DNA from: Acestrorhynchus altus
Taxonomy: Eukaryota; Chordata; Actinopteri; Characiformes; Acestrorhynchidae
Assembly (NCBI GenBank): GCA_034509495.1
Contig: CM067523.1
Span: 2,244,367-2,308,366, forward strand
Reading direction: 5' to 3'
DNA length: 64,000 nt
A program made the translations under genes and the position numbers. Below are positions 35,071 to 47,500 of this stretch, piece after piece; within the stretch, counting starts at the first letter, position 1; each line of letters starts with the position of its first letter. A model generated the notes under the pieces. That model ran no database searches. It saw nothing but the letters and a program-made list of their open reading frames with translations, and was not told the DNA's origin.

Positions 35071-38000
35071 TAATATTCATATGTTGTTTTTTATGTATTA
35101 ACATTTGTTTTTACATTTTATATATACATTATATTTTATTAATCAAAATATATAATAATAATAATAAATAATAACAAAACAAATGAAACTGAACAATAAA
35201 AAAGTGTCTAAAGGTGTTTTTAATAAGCGTTTTCATTGGTTCCCGATCATCCAGTGATGGTTTATTTATTGTAATGAGGTTTCCGGTTAGACTTGTTTGT
35301 TTGTTCGTCTCGTAAACCTTTTACACACCCGCATAAGCCAACCGAGACCTTTTAAAATGAGCGGAGGGTCTCGGTTCCGTTGCTTAGCACTCTCGTTCTG
35401 TGAGTAATGGTGTTTGGTGTTGAGGGCAGATAGTGGGTTCAATTCTGAAAGCCTGTCATGTGTAACATTAAATCCCCCTCACTGGACCAGCCACTTCACC
35501 CTCGTCACTACTGTTCATCTGTCACCGTGGGAGCAGGGGGCTTAGCGTATTCTCCGTAATGTATTCCACGGCATTACTGCGGCTGGTGGTCCAAAATGGA
35601 GTGCTTGAAGCCTGTCATCCAGTACACTTCCTGTTACTGGGAGAGTCCGTTTACAACACAGTGGGATTCACACTTAGAGCCCAGAAGGTGTCAGTTTTAA
35701 AGATGAGGTTGAGCTTCGTGTGTCTCAAAGACCTTTTTCACCAACGTGCAACGGGCTTCGTTCTGCTTCATGAACCTAAATTTGAACCGTTCAGCACATT
35801 TCCACCAACAAAAATAGGTCCCGAAACCTGAAACATTTGTTCGCAGCGATTAGTAGGTTTTCAGCTGGAACCACTGTGGGTGTGTCCAGTTGTGTTAGAG
35901 CAGTGACACACCGTTCATCTCGTATGGCGTGGTCTTCTACGTCTTCTTTTCGAGAAAAACAAACGTCTGTAACAGATCAAACGCTTGCTACCGTCTTCTC
36001 ATTTCTGTTTACTGACCCTGTGCAGCCCCTCTGTTGATGACGTATTCCGTGACGTATCCTTGGTTTCACTAAAACTGGTGTAAATGTGGGCTGGTTCACT
36101 GAAAAACACCAAGGTTCTTATAAGCGCAAACAGAACCAGTGTAAGAACCATAGGTCTTTTAGTGGAAAAGACCTATCAGATGATACTGCGCTAGTTTTTA
36201 CCCTCCCAGCGCTGGTAGGATGGTGTGAGATAAGATCTAGTTAGTGGGAATTGGAAGTTGGGATCAAATTGGAAAAAAATCCAATTTTAATCACCACCGT
36301 AGAGTACTGGCAATAACAGGGCACCCAAGGCTCTCTGATGATCATGGAGGTCCCACCACACAATTTCTAGGTCTTTAAGGATTTCCTTCTAATGTCTTAG
36401 TGCCAGATACCATAGACATCTTCAGAGGTCTAGAGGAGGCCATGCTTTAATGGTTCAGGGATGTTTCCATGAAGGTCCCACCTTGCAACTTTGCAGACTT
36501 AAAGGGTCTTCTAATGTCTTGGTGCCAGATACAACTCGACCTTCTGAGGTCTTGTGGAGCCCATGCCTTGACAGTTCAGGGATATTTTGGTGGCACGAGG
36601 GAACCTACACCATATTAGGCAGCTCAGATCGGGACGTCCGTAGGAGGAAAAATGATGTGCACGTTGGAATTTTCTCTTCCAGGTTTTCAGAATTTGTCAG
36701 GTCAGCAGAAGATGTCCCTACTATCTTGAGGAGGGGACGGATGGAAAGCTGTGGAAAGTTATTTTCTCTCGCGGTGTGTCTGGAAATATTGAATTATTGC
36801 AGGAATCAGGGCAGAGCGAATGAGATAAACAACATTACTTTCTCTCTTGCTCTCTCGCTCACACTTGCTCACTCTTGCTCACTCTTGCTCTGGGGAAGAT
36901 TAAAAAGCCTGCCTGTCCTCCAGCGAAAGGGAAGCGGTGTGAAATGTTGTGAAACGGAGTGTGAGTTTAATCCAGTTGCAGGGGAAGCGGAGTTTGATGG
37001 GTCTGACCGTGCAAGACACCAATATGCTGTTCATATTTAATGGACATCAATATATAGAACCTAAAAGACCCCGTGAAGTGTGGAGTCTCCAAGTGCCTCA
37101 TGGGTGAAGCTTCGGGTATTCCCGAACACGGGAGTCTTTTCCTTTTATGTTGCTTTACACTTTATGGAAGTCTAAGCTGCTTCTTAAATGTTGGGAACAT
37201 TTCATGATCATTGGACCAATAGAGGTTCTGGAAAATGACCTGGAGAACAGATTTGTGGACTGTCAAATTAAACCGAATGACTCAGTCTTGGCCGCCAATG
37301 ATATCAGTCTTGACTCACGCGTTCCTGGTCATGGGGTTGAATCAGTTTTCCCCAAGTCTCAGTCTTGTCTCAGTTTCGTCTACTCCTGTTCTCGGTCTTG
37401 TTTCAATATCATCTGTTCCAGGACTCTGTCTTGTCTTAGTCTTACTCCATCTTGACTCTCTCTGCTCTCAGCCTTGTCCACTTCTGGTCTTGGATTTCTT
37501 TTGATTTGATCTGTTCCAGGCCTCAGTCTTAACTCGGTCTTGTCTTGTCCTGACTCTGTCTTTTGTCGGTCTTGTTTCTGTCCCGTCTATTCGTCCATTC
37601 TTACTGTTTGTCTTGATTCAGTCTCGTCTGCTGAAGAGAGCTGATCTGCTGTCCATGGTGCTGATCCACGGCGTCTATGTATGGTGCTTTTCCTGAACAG
37701 CCAAAATATTCATATCCAGAATGAAGTTCAGGATTGTCATCAAGTCACCCAGAATGGCAGCTGGTCATCTTCAGTGACGAGTCCGGCTTCGTGGAGACGA
37801 GCAACGAGTCCGTGTGTGAAAGCATGGTGATCAGCACTGAAATCAACAGGCACTTTAACAACCCAACAATAAATATTGATCAGATCAGTTTATAATTATA
37901 ATCAGTTATTGATCCTTCACAACGGCACTGCAATCCCACACGTCCTTCTGGGTGCAACTATTTGTGTGAATATGTTTTTGATGGCGTGTTACCTTCAGCT

Positions 38001-38097
38001 CAGCTTTTATGGCTTTAGTGTGGAAATGTGTGGGTACCATAGCAGCCCGGTTTATAGTGTTCAGCCCAAATCCATAATTACATATTCATAATTATAA

Positions 38098-38147
<50 letters not shown>

Positions 38148-38167
38148 TCTCTGTCTCTCTCTCTTTT

Positions 38168-38204
<37 letters not shown>

Positions 38205-38205
38205 G

Positions 38206-38252
<47 letters not shown>

Positions 38253-38277
38253 TTCTCTCTCTCTGTCTCTCTCTCTG

Positions 38278-38339
<62 letters not shown>

Positions 38340-38464
38340 GGCCACGCAGGTCAACAGAAGTGGCTTGGTGTGTGTGTGGATGAAGAGGAGACCATGAAGA
38401 GTATGAGTAAGACTGTCTCTCCATCGTGCCTGTCCTGTTCTCTTTCTTTCTATCATTACCCATC

Positions 38465-38501
<37 letters not shown>

Positions 38502-38935
38502 CTGTTTCTCCTCCATGCTGTTTCTCTTTTTCTTTATCTCTCTCTCAGTCTGTGCATCACCACTTCCCCCCAAGCCCTCCCCCAACACAACCAGATCTGC
38601 TGAAGCCCAGAAGTCAGTGGTCAGTAAAGCCGAGATGCAGAAGCTTTAGATTGGTTGTGTTAGCCGCTAAAGCCCGGATTCAGCAGGCCAGTCAGTGGGT
38701 AGTGGGCAGAATGAAGGAGCCCGGATTAGAGGACCACCCAGTACACACAGTGGTCCCTTATTTTTTATTTGTTTGCGGAAAATGGAGGGATTGTCCTTGA
38801 GACGGGTGCAGGCGTCCCTCTATCCACACGCAGGAGGAATGAAACGGATTAGTCCCTCATTCCAACAGGAGTCACCTCCTGCATTTTGAATTGGGAGGGT
38901 TTGACCTCTTGACTTTGTAGGAAGTGTGATTCAGT

Positions 38936-38975
<40 letters not shown>

Positions 38976-41900
38976 GGTTGAGGTGAGGGTTATAGGTTCA
39001 GTGAGTGAGAGCTACAGTCTCTCATTAGGGTGAATATTAATGACTCTAAATGTAGGTATTGTGATATACACTGAGGAGGAGGAGCTACGGTCTCTCATTA
39101 GGGTGAATATTAATAACTCTAAATGTTACTCATATTTCCATTTTGTTAATGAAAGTAAATATACGATGTTCTCATTATTATCACTGTTATGAAGATTGAT
39201 TGTGTTTATTAATGTATGCGTAATTTGCTTACCTTTGTTTATATTACAAGGGTCGAGTCAGTAGACGCTCAGAGCTCGACCTTGACAGCGACCCCCTCTC
39301 CAGAGCTCTCTCTATCTCTCTCTCTTTTATTCCTTCTCGTTTCTCTTTCCTGGAGCACCAAATGGAGTAACCTAACGAGCTTTTGCTGCAGGATGTTATA
39401 AATGAGAATTTACGCTCAGCTTTGGTAACTGGGGAACTGCTGGTGTGGGTTTCTTTAAAAACGTCCTGTTCTAGAGTTTAGAATCCATGTACAGGCTACA
39501 GATTTATCAGTTCACTCTTACGTTCCTGTTCTTTTCGGTAAGTATTTAAGGGTGTATAATAAGGGGTTTTGCCCAAGGAGTCTTAAGCCCCTTTTCCAGC
39601 AATGTGGAACGGGTTCTGTTCTGGTTCGTGAACCTGATTTTGAACCATTCGGCACATTTCCATCCACAAAAATAGGTGAACAAAACCTGAAGGTTTGTTA
39701 TCAGTGGGAACCAAAGATTATTGGCCGTATCTAGTTGTACAGGAGCAGCGACCTACCGTTCCTCTTGTACGGTGTCCTCTTCTACGTCTTCTTATCGCCA
39801 AAATTTGATCCATGTTTTTTCTGTAGCAGTACAAATGCACACAGGTAGTCTATACACGCTACGTTCTTCTCAGTTCCATTTACTGACCCTGTGCAGCCCC
39901 TCTGTTGACGTATTCTGTGACGTGTCCTCGGTTCCACTAACACTGGTGTAAATGCGGGATTGATCACTAATGAACGCCAAGGTTTTTATAAACCCAAGCG
40001 GAACCAGTTCAAAACCAGTTCTTTTGGTGGAAAAGAGATAATATTAGTGTAGAGGGGTGTGCAACCATGGTTCCAAGCTCTACCTTAGCTTAGTGCATAA
40101 AGATAAGAGTTAATACCCTCTCAAGTGGTTTTTAAAAGAACCCACATCATCTAGACCTAGTTACAAAGGAGAGATATGAACGTATCTCTAAATTTTACAT
40201 TTACAAGATCCTGCACCGAAGGCGTTGTAAGTTGCTCTCTCTGGGCATCACAGGTACATTCACCACCGATGTTAAAGAGAACCGCAATATGGACAACCTC
40301 TCTTCCAAGGAGGGGCTGGGAGAGGGGCTCCAGCTGGCCAATGGAAGCACACCAGGCTCAGGCCGGAAGCGTCCTTTGGAGGAGGGCAACAACGGTCACG
40401 CCCACTCCAAGTTCCGACCCAAGAAGCGCAAGAAAACACCAGGACCAGTTTTACCCAAGAATGCCCTGATGCAGCTCAATGAGATCAAACCGGGACTGCA
40501 GTACAAGCTGCTGTCCCAAACAGGACCAGTCCACGCACCTGTTTTTGCAATGACCGTGGAGGTCAACGGCCAACTCTTTGAGGGGACTGGACCGACCAAA
40601 AAGAAGGCAAAGCTAAATGCAGCCGAAAAGGCCCTGCGTTCCTTTGTCCAGTTCCCTAATGCCTCCGAGGCTCACCTGGCCATGGGGCGAACACTGACCA
40701 TCACTACAGACTTCACTTCAGACCAAGATGACTTCCCCGATACTCTATTTAACGGCTTTGAGACGCCTGTCCCACCTGAAGATCCGTTCTGCCTGAATTC
40801 CAGTACTAACAAGCCTTTATTCGCCCTGAACGAGAGCCAACTGCCCATCCCGCTGACCAACACTGCCCACCTCACTCTGACACCTGTCCTAACAACACCA
40901 CCCATCGGCCATGGCAAGAATGCGGTGATGATCCTCAATGAGCTGCGACCAGGCCTCAAATACGAGTTTGTGGCCGAAAGCGGAGAGAGTCATGCCAAGA
41001 ACTTTGTGATGGCCGTTACTGTAGATACCCGGGTGTTCCAGGGCTCGGGACGGAACAAGAAGCTGGCCAAGGCCCGGGCGGCCCAGGCGGCACTTTCTGG
41101 CCTCTTCAACATGCAGCTGGACCAGACCCCCTCCAGGCAACCTATACCCAGAGATGGCCTGCAGCTACACCTGCCACAGGTAAGAATGAAACACCTGAAC
41201 AAACCACAAAGACATGCACTGATCAGCTAGAACTTTCAAACCTCTGACAGGTGAGGTGAAGAATTACAGCGATTGAGGTGAGGTGTAACGTTCTATATGA
41301 CTGGGTTGATCAGAACCTGTGGGGTGTTTCCAGTATTCAGTGGTCAGTACCTACCAAAAGTGCTCTACGGAGAGACAACTGGTGAACAAGCAACAGTGTC
41401 CGGCTTCCCAAGGCACACAGGATGCCTTCTGAGGCCTTGTGGAGTCCATGCCTTGATGGAACCCAATGTAGAGAACTTCAGGTCACAGTAGGATCTGATT
41501 ATTTGGCTGATTGAATATTAATGGCTGTAATGCTTTTGAATTCTTTGCATCAGTGGCTTTGTTGATCTGACACTCGTCCTCATAAAAGCGCCTGCCAATC
41601 TTCATTAACCAGGATATTAATTAAATTCCGATCTAATTGTGATTGAGAGGCGTCTGAAAGGGAGTCAGACATTAAATCCTTAAGCTTTCTGTTTGCTTTC
41701 ACTGCGTTTATTTACACATCAGATTATCCCGGACCATAATCCCAACCATAATGAGGCAGAATAATAAACTAATCTTAATTAACATCAGAGACTTCCGAGC
41801 TGCTCAAACAGGGGAACGCATCACTGTCACTCTCCTGTCTACGATACACGGGGTTTCGCTTCAACCAGGTTGTTTTCACAGATTCACTGTGTTTAGAGAT

Positions 41901-42492
41901 TCATCTTTACCAAGCGGCTGTTCGCTCATCTAACTGTCCTATACCATACAGAAAAGGAGTTCTTTAATGTGATAAAGAACCATCATTGTATGTAGAGAAC
42001 ACTTTACCCCGTAAAGGACTGTTCAAGCATTCAAATGTTGGGTTAAGTTGCCATGGTTTTACGCAGAACCTTTCATTTTAAGTTCTACGATGGTGAAGTT
42101 ATACATTATGCTGATTTTGGGCCGAGCTGAGATTCTCTCTGTCAGAACTGAATAGAATTTTGGAAAATTGCCAGTGTTGCCCGAAAGTGCCCTGTGGCAA
42201 ACAAGCGTCTAGTGGTCAAATCCTATCTTTCCGTATCGTTGTGGCAGTGCGATCAGCAGAAACACGGAATCCGACAGTTTCGGTTTCGATTTGGTATCGA
42301 AGTTTGATACGTATCCAATATCCTTTCCTCATAAATGTGCACTGAAGAAAAGGGAAATGGGTGGTGACGGAACCATGACTGATCTATGGTTTAAAGAAAT
42401 GCCCACAGGACGGCTGCAGCGGCTCTCAGTGATGAACCCAACTGTCTGTCAGACACTGAATCTCCATGATGGCTACTTTGATGATCAATGTG

Positions 42493-42557
<65 letters not shown>

Positions 42558-43649
42558 AGGTCCTGGCAGACGCTGTGTCTCGGCTGGTGGTGGAAAAGTT
42601 CAGCGAGCTGACAGACAACTTCACATCGCCTCACGCACGACGGAAAGTGCTGGCAGGCGTAGTCATGACGACAGGTACTGCCTCAGCGTACTTCCTTGTA
42701 TTTGAAGAACCACAAAATTTTCCAGGTAGTTCTTTGAGTTGTGCTGGTTCCGTGGAGACCCGCTGCCTTTGCTAAAGAACCTTTGAGGAACCCTTTGTGT
42801 TTATTAATAAATGGAGTCCAGTTATACTCTGTTTTCTCAAATTTAAAAAGATCCTCCAAGTTTCCTCGGGGTCATGTGACGATAGCCCACCGCTTCAAAT
42901 CCAGGTTTAGGACCACAGTTGGGTTTGCGTATGGAGGCTGTGTGGTGAGCACTTCGATCCTGCCTTTGGTCTGGAGTGACAGTGACACACTGCACCAACT
43001 GCGGGTGTGATGATTTGACCAGCCATCGCACACGACAGTCTGTCAGCCCTAGTAGTGATATGAGGGTACAATGCTCATGTCCCAGGAATGTCTCCTCTAA
43101 ACTGCAACACGTCCTTGGCCTGCCTGGTCTCCTGATTTATCACCAATCAAGCATCTGTGGAACCAACTGGGAGCAACCTACGAGTGTGCAGGATCTACAG
43201 GCCCAACTGCAACATCTATGGCCACAAGATGTTTCTCGTATCCAGGCTAAAGGAGCCCAGCTGCGTACTAGAACCTCCTTGAATTGTAAAGTGTCCCCCA
43301 ATAAACTCTAATAAACTTGTCCTTTTACTCTAATATTTTAATCTCATTACATATCATTGTGTATATCATTACATTTATGCACAGAAAGCGTCTTTATTTT
43401 TTGTTGCCGAGTATATATTAAAGTGATCTGTAATTGTAAACATCTGAACCTGATGGACAGGGACAGACGTGAAGGATGCTCAGGTGATCTGCGTTTCCAC
43501 GGGAACCAAGTGCATAAATGGAGAGTATATGAGTGACCGGGGCTTGGCGCTGAATGACTGCCATGCGGAGATCGTCACACGCCGCTCACTCATCAGATTC
43601 CTGTACAGCCAACTGGAGTATTTCCTCAGGTCAGTCAAACACGCTCAAG

Positions 43650-43690
<41 letters not shown>

Positions 43691-44272
43691 ACAAACCCAC
43701 CTTCGCTCGCTCTTTGATTGCATGGGACTCCCTTCAGTGCTGCAGTTTATGATAAAATAATAGTAACTGCAATGAAGTCAGACTAGGTTTGTAAAGAGGA
43801 TGTTGAAGAGCAGTACCAACAGCCGTTTAGCCCCGCCTTTCTCCGTGGTCCTTTGGTATTTTGGAAGAACGGCCCCTGGTTGTCATCATGTAATCATCAG
43901 CAGGTGATCGACTTTAGCCATGTTTACTACCATGGATTGCAGCTGACCATGAAACACTGGTGCCAACAGATCACGTTTTAATAACTGAGATCAAAATACT
44001 TTTAAAATAGAAGCTGCCATTTCATCTGGAGTTGAAGTGTTGACTCTTAAAAATGCCCTCTGTTTAGTGCTGGTCGTTGTGGAGTGAAGGAAAATGAACA
44101 GCTCAGAACAACAGATCAGTTTTCTATCAGCAGAAAAATAGTGGCAGTTTCAGTTACTCCTCTAGTCTGTCAGACTGAACACCAGTGGCCACATTCCCTT
44201 CCAATTTAGACTTTCTGAAGAGTATTCCTGTGGGGTTGTGGGCTGGAACAATGACTTATAAATGGGGAATTT

Positions 44273-44321
<49 letters not shown>

Positions 44322-44465
44322 TCGTTGGGTCATGGCTTGTTTGCAGGGTGTGTGTGTGTGTTAAATACTGATTGAGTGATTGGGCACAGACCCTTCTGTT
44401 TATTTTCAGCCTCAGTCTCCATTTACTGGTCATTTCAGCGACTCTAATGAGATCATACCTTATAG

Positions 44466-44525
<60 letters not shown>

Positions 44526-47500
44526 AGTAACAATCCAGAAGATCATGCCAAGTCTGTGTTCTGCCAGTGTGAGACACACGGATACCAGCTGAAAGAGGGT
44601 GTTCAGTTCCACCTGTACATCAGCACCTCACCCTGCGGAGACGCTCGCATCTTCTCTCCACACGAAGCCGCTGTAGAAGGTGAGCGTTTAAGAGTGTTCA
44701 CACTGCGCACTCACTTCTGTTCAACTTAGTCTCGTTTAAATCGGATCAGTCTGTTCAGTTTAAATTGGATCTGATCAGTTCAGTTCAGTTCAGTCTAGTT
44801 TTTAATGGTTCAGTTCCGTTTATATTGATTCACTTCTGATTATATCAGTTCAGTCCAGTTTAATCTGGTTGAATTAATTTCAGTTTATATTAGTTAAATT
44901 CAGATTATATTAATTCAGTTCAGTTCCGTTTATATTCACATTAGTTCACTTCATTTTATATTAGTTCAGTATATTAGTCTTCAGTTCAATTTTGTTTAAT
45001 TCACTTTGATTCTATTAAATTCACTTCGGTGTAATTCGGTTCAGTCCCTTTTTCATTTTCATTATAGTTTAGTTTAATCAGTTCAGCTCCGCCCACATTT
45101 AATGAATGCAGTTTGATTCACATCTTTTCTTCCTTTGTTATTTTTAATGAGCTCTATTTAAGTCACTTCAGTTTAATTCAGTTCATTTTAATTCAAGTTA
45201 TTCACTGAATGAATTTGAGGAAAACCGTTCAGACCTTTTGCTGCTGAAACTGAATTAAAAGTAATACAGCAGTTACGGTGTGAACACACCACGGAAATCA
45301 ATATGGATTACATGAAAATGCTGCTCGCTGGCATGACAGACGCGGTGAGCGCATTTCCCTGTAACACACTGATAACGAGAAATGTAGCAGCAGCTGTTCT
45401 CCGTATCACTGTACTAATCTCCCGGGACTCGGCTGATATATGTGACAGCTGTCTCCTCCGTCACCAATGTCTCTGTCCAACAACAGACGCGTAGGCCACA
45501 CTGCCGCATTTCTGTCCGTCAAGTGTTTCACCCATAATTTGATTGGTCTTATCTTATTTTCTGAAACCTTTGACGCTCCTGAGCGTTGAGTCAGGAGGAG
45601 TTAAAGCAGTGCTGATGAAGGCAGATGTTACAGTTCAGTTCATTGCCAGGTAATTAGAAGGCTGGGTGGTTTCTTCCTCATGCGTCTAGGGAGCTTCTCC
45701 TTTTGGGGTTCAACTTCTGGAGGTTTTCCATTTGAACCTTGGTTCTTCATCAAGGTCTTACGGAGGTTCTCCTGTAGGGACATGGTTTCTCTTCATTTTC
45801 CATTTGAGTCTCGGTTCTTCTCAGAGCTTCTTCTTCAAGCTTCTAAGGAGTTTGTCCTTTTGAGTCTCAGTTCCTCTCAGAGGTTCATCTCCATGCTCTT
45901 AGGGACGGTCTCCATTCAAGTCTGTGGTTCAATCTCCACTTGAACCTTGGTCCTTCTTGATGTTTTTTCTTCACAATCTAATGGAGATGATTCTTTTGAG
46001 TCATGGTTCTTCCTCAGTGGTTCTTCTTCTTGCTTTTAGTGAAGGTTGGGTTTCCTTTAAAGGGTGCATCCTCTTAAGTCTTGATTTGTCTTAATGGTTC
46101 TTCCTCCTGCTTATAGGAAGTTTCTCCTTTCGAGTCTTGGTTCTCTGTGGTTCTTCTTCGTGCTCTCAACATGGCTCTCTTTTTAAGTCTTGGTTTGTCT
46201 CAGAGGTTCAGTCTTTCGGTGGTTCTACTCTTATTCCCGTCCATCACAGGATCATGTAGATTGAGGTCCAGCTTGCATTTCTCTGTGCAGACCAGGGCGA
46301 CCGGCACCCGAACAGGAAGGCCAGAGGACAGCTGCGGACAAAGATCGAATCTGGGGAGGGAACCATTCCTGTGCGCACCAGCAACACCATACAGACCTGG
46401 GACGGAGTACTGCAAGGAGAAAGGCTGCTGACCATGTCCTGCAGTGACAAGATTGCAAGGTATGACCATTTGTTAATGTCAAAGGAGTGTAGCATACATG
46501 ACTGTAGATCAGCCATCCTGTGGACCAGGGATGGTCCTCTCGATTTCATAATATATATAATACACTTTAACACACACACTCAAAAGCGTAGACTGATATT
46601 TTGCTCTTGCCTCTCTGTGTCTCTCTCTATCTCTCTCTCTCTCACACACACACTCTTCCTCCCTCCCTCTCCCCTGCAGATGGAATGTTGTGGGGGTCCA
46701 GGGTTCCCTCATGAGCTACTTTTCAGGACCCATCTATTTCTCCAGTATAATCCTGGGTAGTCTATACCATGCGGACCACCTTTCCCGGGCGATGTACCAG
46801 CGCATCGCAGACATCGAGGAGTTACCCGAGCCGTTTCACCTGAACCGACCACTGCTCAGCGGTACGACCACGCAACTGACCCAGCTTACCTTCTGTATCC
46901 CAGCAGCACCGCACTGGAATCGGAATGTTGGTTAGAACGTTCCGGTTTAAACGTGACGCGACAGTCAGCTGTAATTCCACAAGTGAAGAATGTGCTGCGA
47001 CACTGAGACTGTAAACAAACGTGGCTGCTCTCACGAGGATGGAGTTGTTCTGTATAATATAATATAATATTCAGTGCATCACTAAATAAAAGTCTGTCTC
47101 TCTCTTTCTAGGTATCAGTAATGCAGAGGCCAGGCAGCCCGGTAAAGCTCCGAACTTCAGCGTGAACTGGACAGTTGGAGATCAGGGCTTAGAGGTCATT
47201 AACGCCACAACAGGGAAGGACGATCTGGGACGACCCTCTCACCTCTGTAAACACGCGCTGTACAGTCGCTGGGTCCGCCTACACACGAAGGTTGCTGAAT
47301 AGTTCATATCCTTCACCTGTTTCCACTACATTAATGGCACATTGTGCCTCAGTTCTCAAAATGAAAGGCTTGGAATTTGATGGTATGTCTGGCCTGAGGT
47401 TTACTTTGGTCCAATGAAATACCTGCAGCTGATCCAGACCGAATGCTGTACGTTTGTAGACCCCATAGACTTCAGACTTCAGACTCTGAAGGGTTAAGAC

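Larger units (their letters stand above)
34216..38097. other. adarb1 intron 1, proximal and middle part
   Basis: Contains an ATT array (35038-35070), a MITE-like copy (35730-36173), a dispersed-repeat copy (about 36300-36620), CTTGTCTCAGT-rich sequence at 37360-37630 and a Tc1-like remnant (37640-37965). No exon was recognised. Confidence 0.55.

Noticed and set aside
36450..37040. 196-residue + strand frame
   Set aside because: Composed of a dispersed-repeat remnant (SNVLVPDTTRPSEVLWSPCL) fused to unique intron sequence; no splice or start context and no conserved domain recognised.
38092..38463. Minus-strand Arg-Glu-rich frame
   Set aside because: Translation of the (GA)n complement of the TC tract before adarb1 exon 2.
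40232..40253. ATG at 40232 as start of ADAR2
   Set aside because: It lies in the intron upstream of the constitutive acceptor at 40253; it would be used only if the 47-nt extension is retained, and then as an internal start.
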